Assembly (NCBI GenBank): GCA_026545225.1
Contig: CM048853.1
Coordinates: forward strand, 44,966,755-45,030,754
Length of the DNA stretch: 64,000 nt
DNA from: Cornus controversa
Lineage: Eukaryota; Streptophyta; Magnoliopsida; Cornales; Cornaceae
Direction of reading: 5' to 3'
Positions 1-11,800 of this stretch are shown in pieces. Made by a program: the position numbers and the translations under genes. Numbering within the stretch: the stretch's first letter is position 1; each line of letters opens with the position of its first letter. The notes beneath the pieces were generated by a model. It was not told the DNA's origin. It saw only the letters and a list, made by a program, of their open reading frames with translations, and did not search any database.

Positions 1-2
1 CG

Positions 3-2587
3 GCTCTAGCCGAGGCTGCAGATTTGACCGGTTTCGTCCTGCAAAATGTGGACAACGGGTACTTAATTCACTTTCTTCTCTTCAAAAAATAGATCTACTC
101 GTAAAACATTTTACTTATTTTGATCTTTCAACCCTGTGTATGTAAAAATTGCTTAGTTTCATTTTTAGATTTTTTTTTCTCTCTCCTAAACGGTTGAAAA
201 AATAAATGGCAGGTATGAGTCGAAGTTTATTGAGACTATTGTTGGAGATGTCGCAGATAAATTAAATCCTACGTGTTTAAGTGATGCCGAGTATGTAGTT
301 GGAATAGATCATCATGTTCAAAAATTGAGTGAGTTTCTAGAGCTGGCGTCAAATAGTGCTGATGTCAGGATTGTTGCCATTTGGGGGATGGGCGGAATAG
401 GTAAGACTACAATTGCTAAAGCTATGTATAATCGAATACATCGTCAGTTTGAAAGCAGTAGCTTTCTTGCAAATGTTGGACGAACTTCGATGCAACCCAA
501 CGGCCTTGTTGAATTACAAGAAAAGCTTCTTTCTGATCTCCTGGAGGTTAGACATCCGAGAATAAGAAGCGAGGATCATGGAATTGAGGTGATAAAACGG
601 CGCTCATGGGATCGAAGGGTTCTTCTTGTTCTCGATGACGTGGATAACAACCGCCAATTGAGCGCATTGGCCATAGATCGTGATATGTTATATCCTGGAA
701 GTAGAATCATAGTAACAACTAGAGATTTGTCTTCAATATCGTCGCTTCAGGTAGATATGGTGTATAGTCCTCAGCTGTTGAGTAAGGAGGAGTCTCTTGA
801 ACTCTTCAGTTGGCATGCCTTTAGGAGAGACTGTCCAGTAGAAGACTATAAGATCCTCTCTGAGGAAGTAGTGAGTTATGCCAAGGGGCTTCCTTTAAGT
901 CTCGAAATTTTAGGTTCCTTTTTGTATGACAGACCCGTAACTCACTGGAGAAGCTTATTGAATAAATTGAAACGGATTCCTCATTCCGATGTTCAAGGAA
1001 ACCTTAGGCTGAGCTACGATTCACTTGATTATCAACATAAACATTTATTCCTGGATATTGCATGTTTTTTTGTTGGAATGGACAAAGATTTGGCAATCAA
1101 AATACTAGGCGGCAGCGGTTTTCCAAAATCTGGAATTGGGGTTCTATCTAATCGTTGTCTTGTATTCATTGATGTGCGTAACCGGCTGCTGATGAATGAT
1201 CTGATTAAAGACATGGCTAGAGAGATCATCCGCCGAGAATCCCCTGATGAACCTGGCAAACGTAGTAGATTGTGGTATCATGAAGATGTTGTCGATGTAC
1301 TGAGAAATAACAAAGTAAGAGCCAAATGTCTGAATTAATTACATATCTGGGATGTGAACCGATTTCTTTTCAACACAATGCTACACGCGTATACTTATAT
1401 CTGCAGCTTTTTCTTATCATTAGGGGACAAATAAAGTTCTAGGCTTAGTCCTAAACTTGCCAGAATCAGAGGAGCTACAACTAAATGCGGAGGCATTTAC
1501 AAAGATGAAGAGGCTGAGATTGCTTAATCTCAATTATGTCCATCTAAGTGGAAGCTACGAACATCTCTCTAAAAGACTTGTATGGCTATCTTGGAAAGGA
1601 TTTGCTTCAAAATATATTCCATCAACCTTAATTATGGATAATTTGGTTGCCGTTGACTTGAGCTATAGCAAGCTTGAACAAGTTTGGAGTGGAACAAAGG
1701 TGATAATCCTGTTTTTATCTCCTTCAAACTTAATTAATAGAATGACATGCATAGAAATTTATTGTCTCTTTCTATTCCTAACAGGTGTTGCGCAAATTGA
1801 AATACCTCAATCTCAGTCATTCCTATTTCTTGATCGAAACTCCGGACTTCACAGGATTCACCAGTCTTGAAGAATTGTTGCTTAATGATTGTACAAAGCT
1901 GGTGGAGGTTCATCAATCCATTGAGTATTTGAAAAATCTTGTTGTCTTGAATTTGGAGAATTGCCAGAATCTTGAGAAGATTCCCCTGAGCATTTTCATG
2001 TCGAAGTCTCTCATTAATTTCAATCTCTCCGGTTGCTCCAAATTAAAGTGGCCAGCAAATTTTCAAGGATCCCCACTTGAATCAAGCTTTTCGTCGTCAC
2101 AGTTATCAAGTAGCATTAGGGAATTATATATGGCTGGCTGCAATATAATTGGTAGTTTGGTGCCCTCGGAAGTTTTGAATCTTATCATAAGCAATTTTTC
2201 TAACCTACCCGCTGCCTTCAGTAGCCTTCCGGTACCGAAAAGCCTCTACCGAGATCGATTTACTCGGCTTGAATTGGTTCCAGCGCTTCCAGTAAATTTA
2301 TCGACATTGTTTGCTAACTACAGCACATTATTACACAATTTTGCATATCATTTTAGAAGGAATCTACTCCGTTATCAGGTACGCTACGCTGTCTCTCTCT
2401 CTCTGTATATGTATATATGTAGTACTAGAAACCAATTAAGCCTCAGCTCGTGGGTCTAATTTAGGGACTGGGAGAACAAGGTGGGCGGAATATCATTCTT
2501 CCCCTGAGTGAGATTCCGAGGAGGTGCAATTACCAGAGTGAGGAAGATGTTTTACGTTTTGGGCGAGGGAGTCAGGCTAAATCTGAG
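3..2587 (+). CDS. TNL-A: TIR-NBS-LRR receptor, 5'-partial, open into TNL-B
   Basis: Intracellular TNL-type immune receptor. Exons by splice signal and phase: 3-58 (last residues of the TIR exon, ending ..FVLQNVDN), 213-1314 (NB-ARC), 1424-1699 and 1785-2378 (LRR), 2465-2587. The NB-ARC has a P-loop GMGGIGKTT, kinase-2 LLVLDDV, RNBS-B GSRIIVTTRD, GLPLSLEIL in place of GLPLALE, LFLDIACFF, and an MND in place of the usual MHD. The LRR region is short, only a handful of repeats. Exon 5 encodes a post-LRR (C-JID-like) start, ILPLSEIPRRCNYQSE, but then runs without a stop into the ATG of TNL-B at 2588 in the same frame. The last exon therefore looks truncated and joined to the next gene. At least 717 codons lie in the window. 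The TIR start lies upstream of base 1. Family assignment is secure; whether the transcript really continues into TNL-B is inference. Confidence 0.85.
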
Positions 2588-5356
2588 ATGGATTCCAAGA
2601 AACATGAAGTTCCTGATCTGTACTCTTCATCCACATCCGCTGAAGGATTCAAATACGATGTCTTTTTGAGTTTCAGAGGCTCCTCTGCTTTCACCGATTT
2701 GCTCTACACCTCTCTTGTAGATGTTCGAGTTCGAACCTTTCGAGGCCATCACAAAGTTAGCAAAGGAGAAGAGATCGGCCCTGAACTCCTCAAGGTGATC
2801 AAGGAATCGAAGATCTCAATCCCAATATTCTCCAGTAACTATGCTTCCAGTATATGGTGTCTCCGTGAGCTTGCCCAGATGGTGGAGTGCAAGAAAACTA
2901 CGGAACAACTGATTCTACCCGTTTTCTACCATGTGAAACCGTCCGAGGTTCATCAATCTGGGAGTTACGAGGAGGCCTTCCGCAAGCATGAGATCCTTTT
3001 CCATGAAACAACTGTTAAGGAATGGAAGGAGGCATTAAGAGAGGCTGGAGCACTCAAGGGTTGGAAAGTCAAGAAAGAAGCTCATGGGTATGTTAATTCA
3101 TTCCTATTAATAAGACCCTTATTTTATAACATAGAAATTTCATAGTTATTATAGTGTATGAATTCAATAAATCATTAGCCATAGTGAGAAGCTTCAGGCA
3201 AATTTTAAAATTCAAATTAAAAAATTGAACTAGAGGGACGATATGTATATATAAAGAAATTTTAAGATTACCTGTTTCCTGAGAAGTCCCTAAAGTCACT
3301 ATTAGTTACTTCAAAATGTTTAAAATAAACAATTATCACTTAAAATTAAAATTCACCGAAAAAAAATTAAGAAAGAATAAGTAGACTTCATAATTCTTTT
3401 CTTCTACAGTTCTATTGTCTATTATAATTTCTTGCTTGGCCTTGATAATTTATTTTGTTTTGTTTTCCCTTTTGACATTGATCAGGTATCAAGAAAATTT
3501 AATAATAAAGATGATTATTCCAAGAGTGTTGTTAGAGTTGAAGAAATACCACCTGAATGTAACTGACAATTTGGTTGGAATTGAGCATCACGAAAATGAA
3601 ATGATGAGATTATTAAATATTGGGTCCGATAGTGTACGTATTGTTGGTATCCATGGCATGGGTGGTATTGGCAAGACAACTATGGCCAAATTTATCTATA
3701 ACAAGCTCCTTGAATGCTTTGAATGTTGTAGCTTCCTTGCAGATGTTCGAGAAACGGTGCAACAGCACAATGGTTTTCTTAGTTTGCAAAAACAGCTTCT
3801 CGCTGACTCCCTAGAATGGCATCCTGACATTGCTGATGTCAATAGTGGAATCAACATGATTAAACGTATATTTCTCGGAAAGAAAGTGCTAATTGTTCTT
3901 GATGATGTGAATGAAAGCTCTCAATTTGCTATTCTTTTGGGAAAGCATAATCAGTTTGGCTCAGGAAGTAGGATCATAGTTACAACTAGAGACAAACATG
4001 TTTTAAAAGCTCTTGGTGTTGTTGAGTTTTATGAACCCTCATGTTTGAATGATGCGCAATCTCTTCAACTTCTCAGCATGCATGCCTTTAGAAATATCTT
4101 TCCTCCAAAAGATTATGCTAGTATCTCTAGAGAGCTTGTGTCTGTAACTTCTGGGCTTCCTCTCGCCCTTGAGGTTATAGGATCATTTCTATCTGACAAG
4201 GAGGAAGTTTTATGGAAAGATACATTGAAAAAGTTGAAGAAAATATCCGACTTTGATGTCCAAAAAAAACTGAGCATAAGTTATGAAGCATTAAATTATG
4301 AGCAACGACAAATATTTCTCGATATTGCTTGTTTCTTTATTGGGATGGATAAAACATATGTATCTTACATGTGGGATGGTTGCGACTATATTCCAGAGAA
4401 GGAAATAGATGTCCTATGTCTAATGTCTCTGGTAAAAATAGGAGATGATAATTTGCTGAGGATGCATGATCAACTTAGAGATCTAGGAAGGGAAATTGTT
4501 CGTCAAGAAAGTTTCAAGAATCCAGGAAATCGTAGTAGATTGTGGAATCACAAGGAAGCCTTGGACGTATTGGAGGGACGGAGGGTATGATTTAATTGCA
4601 CTGAATTTCTTACCCTTTATAGTTAAGCACAATAGGCTGTGAAATCTGATCCTAACATGTTTTTTACTTTTTTTTCTTCCCCATTGGCAGGGAACTGGAA
4701 AGGTTGAAGCCCTTAGTCTTCATTTTGAGTTAAGGCCTGAAAAGAAGCCCCGCTTTACAAGTAAGGAATTCAGAAAACTAGAGAATCTAAGATATATCCG
4801 AGTGGATGGCACAGATATTGTTGGTAATTTTGAGCATCTTCTGCCCAAGTTAAGATGGCTTAATTGGCGCAGTTGTCCTCCGCAGTTTAAACCAACCAAC
4901 TTTTATTTGAAGAATCTAGTCATTCTTGATCTATCAAACAGTGGCATCACAGAAGATTGGGGGGGTTGGACTCAATTCAAGGTCTTGTAAATTCTCTCTA
5001 CTTTTATTTCTTCCATCACATCGTATATTTGTTTAAAATTAATCGTTTCTCTTAGTCTATTTATTTATATTTAGCAGGTGGCAAATAAGTTGAAAGTTCT
5101 ACAACTGACTAATTGTGCTTTAAGGAGAACTCCAGACTTTTCATCGTATGCAACTCTGGAGATATTGATTCTTCGACGCTGCAAAAGTTTGCTTGAAATT
5201 GACCCATCCATTGGTTTACTAAAGAAGTTAAGAGTGCTTGACATTTCATATACTGATATAAGGAAGTTACCTGAAGAAATTTGGATGTTAAAAAAGCTGG
5301 AAAAGATAGATACATCATCATGCTATTACCTGGAGAAGGGAGTTCTTAGTAAATAG
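2588..5356 (+). CDS. TNL-B: TIR-NBS with truncated LRR
   Basis: TNL receptor, second in the cluster. Exons: 2588-3087 (TIR; the reading frame is open upstream from 2465), 3486-4584 (NB-ARC), 4691-4981 (linker/LRR), 5078-5356 (LRR), giving 722 aa from ATG 2588. The TIR keeps the WCLREL segment that carries the family's catalytic glutamate, but shows FRGSSAFTD where relatives have FRG-x-DTR-xx-FTD, so the DTR stretch is missing. The NB-ARC is complete: GMGGIGKTT, VLIVLDDV, GSRIIVTTRD, GLPLALEVIG, IFLDIACFF, and MHD in MHDQLRDLG. The LRR ends at a TAG (5354-5356) caused by a net one-base change relative to a duplicated copy of the same stretch at about 5560. Further LRR sequence follows out of frame, then transposons. 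It may still encode a TIR-NBS protein with few LRRs, or be a pseudogene. Confidence 0.75.
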
Positions 5357-5855
5357 GGAGTCTATCATCCTAGAGATCCTTGAGCTTTAATAGTAACAAA
5401 TTTCAAAACCGACACCCTTCAAAAAATAAAATAAAACACAACCGACCACCGAGCATTTGGGAGCTCTCTTCATATACTGATATAAGGAGGTTAGCTGATG
5501 AAATTTGGATGTTAAAGAGGCCTATAATGATAGATGCATCATCATGCTATTGCCTGGAGGAGGGAGTTCCTAGTAATATAGGGATCCTATCATCTTTGAG
5601 TTCGTTGAGCTTTAACAGAAACAAATTTCAAAGCCGAGCATCGAGCATTCAGGATCTCTCTTGCCTCCAAACCCTTGATTTGGCTGACTGCAAAAAGCTT
5701 CAATCCCTGCCAGAGCTTCCCTGGAATCAAAGGACTTTGGAAGTTGTTTGTATCCCTGGTCATACAGATATTCTGTCACTGAAAGAGGTTTGAGGGCTTG
5801 GAAAATTGAAATCTTTTAGATTCTTGTGCATAAATAGCAAATTGCAAAGCCGACA
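5357..5855 (+). pseudogene. Decayed LRR tail of TNL-B, proximal piece
   Basis: After the TNL-B stop the sequence still reads as LRR in another frame (about 5380-5793), with phrases such as DIRRLADEIWMLKR, LSCLQTLDLADCKKLQSLPELP and GVPSNIGILSSLSSLSFN. Part of the preceding LRR is repeated: the TDIR..EIWMLK and SSCY stretches occur at about 5250 and again at about 5475, so an internal duplication has occurred. The frame closes at 5791-5793. Recognisable LRR code (SKLQSR) continues to about 5855, where TGTAATAC, the start of an LTR-like sequence, begins. Similar LRR code resumes at 25100 after the nested transposons. Confidence 0.7.
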
Positions 5856-6560
5856 TGTAATACTCAGTGATTTTGAGGTTAATGTAATTTTAATTTTGGT
5901 TTTTTTTTTTTCTAATTGTTTAAATAGTTGATTGAGTGTTTTAAATATTATATGTTTTCCTTGATTAAATTTTTGTTAAGTGTTTTAAATGCTAAATGCT
6001 TTGAGGTATCTTATTTTATTTTATTTTTTGGTTGGACCATACTTTTGTATTTTCTGTTATTTTTTTAAAAAAATTCGGATTGGGCTAGGGAGAGTTTGGG
6101 TTAGATTATTTGGATTTGGACGGGATTAAGTTGTATTATAATTGTTTAGGTTTGGGATAGGTAAATATTTATTATTATTATGTTTTTTTTTTACCATTTC
6201 CTCACATCAACAACGTTATATATATATTAGGGTTGGTAAAAAAAGGAGGTTGGCAAAAGGATTTTAGAAAGAGAATCTTAGAGAGAGAGAGAGAGAAAAA
6301 AAAGAGGAAGCCAACGGGAGAAACTCGGCTGGGTCTTTGCATATGGGTGGCTAGGGTGGTGACTGGAGTGGAGTTGGTGCCGATTATGTCGTGGGTTCAG
6401 CTACGGTTGCTATTCCTGGTGGCTACCATGGCGGTGGGTTCTTGGATGGTGCGTATGGCTCGCCAGGTGGGTTCATGCGTGGCTGATATGGGTTCGGGTG
6501 GTTGGATCATGTAGGCTGACATGCATGGGTTGTAGCAAGGATGTCGTGATTGATGATGGT
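5856..6560 (+). mobile_element. LTR-like sequence, probable 5' LTR part of a Gypsy chromovirus
   Basis: Begins TGTAATAC exactly where TNL LRR similarity ends, the same opening as the clearer 3' LTR at 21794. It is AT-rich, with GGGCTAGG-type phrases, a TATA-like stretch near 6215 and a purine run at about 6280, which suits a promoter-bearing LTR. It is interrupted at 6561 by the hAT-like element, whose target duplication ATGATGGT is 6553-6560. The sequence resumes at 20847. It is strongly diverged from the 3' LTR, so pairing the two is an inference. Small ORFs here (for example 6233-6514) show no family features. Confidence 0.5.
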
Positions 6561-7472
6561 TAGGGGTGGCAAACTGAGCGGGTTTGGATCGGGTCGAATA
6601 TGGGCGGGTTGAATATGTGTTGTGACCCATATTCAATCCGTTTGTAGCGGGTCAAATATCGGCGGGTTGAATATGGGTAGGGTTAACCCGTCAACTCATA
6701 TTTGATCTAACTCAACCAGATTGGTCGGCCAACCCAAATAAATGGGCTAACTTGACCTAGATTAGTCAAACCACCCCAGGCCCAAATAAAACGGATTGAT
6801 TTGATCCGAGCAAACGGGTCGACCCGGTCTGAACAAACGGGTTAAACCCGACCCAATTAAAAATTTGTGACCGTATAAAAGACATGTCAAATCTGACCCG
6901 TTTATTATACTCGACCTGTTTACAGAGCCCGACATATTTTCATAAATGATCGGGTCAATAAATTTTTATTTGCTTTTTTAAAGACGACTTTTTTATTTTT
7001 ATTTTTGTGCGGACTTTAAGATATCAAAAAGTATTCGGACCCGAATATGGGTCCGATCCATTTATAGGACTTGACCCATACCCATTTTCACACACACACA
7101 CACAATAAGAATAAACAGTCTTCCTTTTATGACTTTCGTCCAAAGCAGAAATCTTGATCCAAATGATCACGTACTCTTAATTAAGAAACAATTAACTAAA
7201 CTCACTAACTTAATACTTGGAAGTTAATCAAGTTCCAAATTAATTAATTAATTAGTAGGATTTAGGGATTTCAATTTTAGTGGAATTAAACTTGGTTCGC
7301 CTTCATAATTACTAATTAAATCCATATTTACGGAAATATCGAAGATCTTTTCGAATTATTTGATGAGATTAGACTGATATTTATTTTGAGGCTTCTCAAG
7401 GGGCCGCGTATTACCACCATTAGTTGCCTACACCTAGCTAGAAATATCTACAAGTATCTGTAAGTTAATACT

Positions 7473-7602
7473 TATATATATATATATATATAATATATAT
7501 GATGAAAATGCATTTACGTTTTGTTATGTCTTTTGTAACTAAGACATAACAAAACGTAAATGCATTTTCATCATATATATTATATATATATATATATATA
7601 TA
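7473..7602. repeat. Near-perfect long hairpin in (TA)n
   Basis: A 32-bp perfectly matched stem (7501-7532 against 7541-7572) with an 8-base loop. It is extended on both sides by mirrored TA-rich flanks to a stem of about 60 bp. The core starts GATGAAAATGC and contains ACGTTTTG. It may be a tiny foldback MITE inserted in a TA run, or a hairpin RNA source. It lies inside the hAT-like element but outside the foldback element. Confidence 0.75.
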
Positions 7603-8274
7603 ATAAATAAATAATATTAACACATATATAATAGTATATACAACCATTTGCGGAAGAGGATCCTCTGCCGTAAACGGGTACTGTTGTACCCATGCAGTAC
7701 CCGGAAACGGCAGCTTTTAGTTTAGTAGTTAGTATCTTCTTTTTTTGTTTCTTTGCCCGGTTACCTTCCGTTATATATGCTTCTGTTATGATGCTTTTAC
7801 ATTAAATTAATATAATATTTATGTGTTTGTTCTCCCGCCTATATAACATTACATACAACTTTCCTTCCTACCATCTATATATATATATATATATATATAC
7901 ACACTAGTGTATGCCCGTGGCTACGGTGCTATCGCGCACTCGCTATCATGATCGTTAGATAAAATGATTGTGGGCCGTTGATAACTTGACATATTTGCCG
8001 AGCATAAATGTAATATAGATATGTTTTACATTTTTTTTTCTTTTCACTTCTACAAATAATATTTTTTGATGAAACTAATTTTGTTAGATAGAATATTCTG
8101 AGAGCTTCAATTTGAGTATAAATTAGAATATGTTTTAACTTAAGATAAAAAAATTATAATTTTTCCTATTCATTTTTACACACTAAAAGTAATTTAACTG
8201 TTACTTAAAAAAATATTTTTTTGATGAAACTAATTTTGTTAGATAAAATATTCTAAGAGCTTCAATTTGTATAT

Positions 8275-8787
8275 TGTGGACCAAATTAAGTGTGGACCAA
8301 ATTAACGGCCCAAAAGAAATAAAAGAAGGGGCCAGGCCCAAATCAGACCCAACCGTACCAAGGATGGGCTGGGCCAGAATCCACAAGACTGATCAGGCCC
8401 AAATCAGAGACAACCCTACACATGATGGGCTGGTCCAGAATAGAAAGGGCATACCCCACTTAGGCGTAATACATGGACCAATAAAACTCTTACACAACAC
8501 CCGAACTCCCACCTCTTGCTCCAGGAGATTGGAACGATCTACTCATCAAGGATCAAGATAAATACAACCGAAGATAAGAATTAAAGACGAAGTCATCATT
8601 ACCCTACCACCTCATGCTCAGGGAAGTAGTATAAAAAGAGAGAGACCCCATTGTAAAGAGGAGAGTTTTTCCGGAGAGAATGAAATAAAAGTAAGAAATT
8701 ATCCTGTTTATTACATTTGTTCTTTGTTTATCAACAGTGGATATTATTATATAAGTGATCTGAGTGTTATATTTCCTGACACTTACA
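8275..8787 (+). mobile_element. Solo LTR (513 bp) inside left foldback arm
   Basis: Starts TGTGGACC and ends CACTTACA (TG..CA), flanked by the 5-bp direct duplication TATAT (8270-8274 and 8788-8792). Removing it restores the arm sequence, which matches a neighbouring copy at about 8115 and the right arm at about 19560. It contains a TATA-like GTATAAAAAG at about 8630 and AATAAA at about 8685, consistent with an LTR promoter and poly(A) signal. The open frame at 8274-8561 shows no protein family and is not called as a gene. Confidence 0.85.
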
Positions 8788-8879
8788 TATATAAATTAGG
8801 CTATGTTTTAACTTAAGACAGAAAAATTATAATTTTTTCGATTCATGTCAACACACTTAAAATAAATTTTCACAACTTT

Positions 8880-11800
8880 AAAGTCAATTTACACACCCTT
8901 AAAATGTTTCTTCACACACTTAAAACCTATAAATTTAAAAAAAAATTAAAATATTTATATTCACAATTTTTAATCTCATTATTTCTCACTTTCCACTCAT
9001 TTAAAGTACTTTCCACACACTTAAAAGAAATATTTTTTTATGTTTTTCCTTTCCAATTTTTTTAGCAACTTTTAGCCCTATTGAAAGATATATTTGCACA
9101 AAAAAATCATAAAAAATTGTATTCACATTTTCTAGGCTCATTTATTCTCACATTCCACACTTTTAAAGTATTTTTCATACATTTAAAGTATTTTTTCACT
9201 CATTTAAAGTACTTTTTCACACACTTAAAACAAATATTTTTTTATGTTTTTTATTTCCAATTTTTTTTGCAACTTTTAACCTTATTTGAAAGATTTATTT
9301 GCGCAAAAAAATTATAAAAATTTATATTCACATTTTTTCATCTTATTTTTTCTCACTATCCACTCATTTAAAGTACTTTTCCACACACTTAAAACAAATA
9401 CTTTTTTATGTTTTTTCTTTCCAAATTTTTTAAAACTCTTAGGCATATATAAAAGATGTTTTTGCGAAAATAAATCATTAAAATTTATATTCACATTTTT
9501 TAATCTCGTGTTTTCTCACTTTCCATACTTTTAAAATACTTTCCACACTTAAAACAAATACTTTTTTTATTTCTAATTTTTTTATGAACTCTTAGGCATA
9601 TTTGAAGGATCAATTTGCACAAAAAAATTATAAAAATTTATATTCACATTTTTTTGGCTAATTTTTTTCAAACTTTTCACACATTTAAAATATTTTTCCA
9701 CACATTTAAAGTACTTCTCCACACACCTAAAACAAATACTTTTTTATGCTTTTTCTTTCCAATCTTTTTAGGAACTCTTAGGCATATATGAAAGATGTTT
9801 TTGCACAAAGAATTAATAAAAATTTATATTCACATTTTTTAATCTCATTTTTTATACTTTGCACACTTTTAAAGTACTTTCCACACACTTAAAACAAATA
9901 CTTTTTTTTTCCAATTTTTTTAGGAACTCTTAGGCATGTTTTAAGGATGTATTTGCACAAAAAAATCATAAATAATTATTTTCACATTTTTTAGGCTCAC
10001 TTTTTCTCACTTTCCACACTTTTAAAGTGCATTCCACACATTTAAAATATTTTTCCACACATTTAAAGTACTTTTCCACATATCTAAAAAAAGACTTTTT
10101 TATGTTTTTCTTTCCAATTTTTTTAGGAAGTCTTGGGCATATATGAAGGATGTTTTTGCACAAAAAATTCATAAAAATTTATATTCAAATTTTTTAATCT
10201 CATTTTTTTTCATTTTCCATACTTTTAAAGTACTTTTCACACACTTAAAACAAATACTTTATTTGATTTTTTTAGGAACTCTTAGGCATATTTGAAGGAT
10301 GTATTTGCACAAAAAAATCATAAAAATTTATATTCACATTTTTTAGGCTAATTTTTTTCTCACTTTCCACAATTTTAAATTACTTTCTACACATTTAAAG
10401 TACTTTTTCACACATTTAAAGTACTTTTCCACAAACCTAAAACAAATATTTTCTTATGTTTTTTCTTTCCAATTTCTTAAGAACTCTTAGGCATATATGA
10501 AGGATGTTTTTGCACAAAACAATCTTAAAAATTTATATTGACATTTTTAATCACATTTTTTTCATTTTCCACCCTTTTAAAGTACTTTTCACATATTTAA
10601 AACAAATACTTTTTTTGATTTTTTTCTTTTCAATTTTTTTAGGAACTCTTAGGCATATTTGAAGGATGAATTTGCACAAAACAAATATAAAAATTTATAT
10701 TCACATTTTTTAGGCTAATTTTTTTCTCACTTTCCACACTTTTAAAGTACTTTCCACGCATTTAAAGTATTTTTTAACACATTTAAAGTACTTCTCCACA
10801 CATTTAAAGTACTTTTTTATGTTTATTCTTTCCAATTTTTTTCGAAACTCTTAGGCATATATGAAGGATATTTTTGCACAAAAAATTCATAAAAATTTAG
10901 ATTCACATTTTTTAATCTAATTTATTTCTCACTTTCCATACTTTTAAAGTACTTTTCACACATTTAAAACAAATCAGTTTTTTCATTTTTTTTCTTTCTT
11001 ATTTTGTAAGGAACATTTAGGCATATTTGAAGGATGTATTTGTACAAAAAAATCATAAAAATTTATATTCACATGTTTTAGGCTAATTGTTTTTTCACTT
11101 TCCACACTTTTAAAGTAGTTTCCACACATTTAAAGTAATTTTCCACACATTTAAAGTAATTTTCCACACACCTAAAACAAATACTTTTTTATGTGTCTTA
11201 TTTCCAATTTTTTTTGGAACTCTTAGCCATATATGAAATATGTTTTTGCACAAAAAATTCATAAAAATTTATATTCACATTTTTTAATCTCATTTTTCAT
11301 CACTTTTCACACTTTTAAAGTAATTTCCACACACTTAAAACAAATACTTTTTTTTATTACCTATTTTTTTAGGAACTCTTAGGCATACTTGAATAACGTA
11401 TTTGCACAAAACAAATCATAAAAATTTTTATTCACAATTTTTAGACTAATTTTTTTCTCACTTTCCACACTTTTAAAATATTTTTCACACATTTAAAGTA
11501 CTTTTCCACACACCTAAAACAAATACTTTTTTCTGTTTTTTCTTTCCAATTTTTTTAGAACTCTTAGCCATATATGAAATATGTTTTTGCACAAAAAATT
11601 CATAAAAATTTATATTCACGTTTTTTAATCTAAATTTTTTTCACTTTCCACACTTTTAAAGTACTTTCTACACATTTAAAACAAAAAAAAAAATTTATTT
11701 TTTTCTTTCCTCTTTTTTTATTAACACTTAGGCATATTTGAAGGATGTATTTGCACAAAAAAATCTTTAAAATTTAAATTCACATTTTTAGGCAAATTTT

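Noticed and set aside
6233-6636. ORFs on both strands near 6.2-6.6 kb
   Set aside because: They span LTR-like DNA and cross into the hAT terminus; composition is repeat-driven.
8274-8561. 95-aa ORF
   Set aside because: It lies wholly within the solo LTR apart from one flanking base and has no domain.
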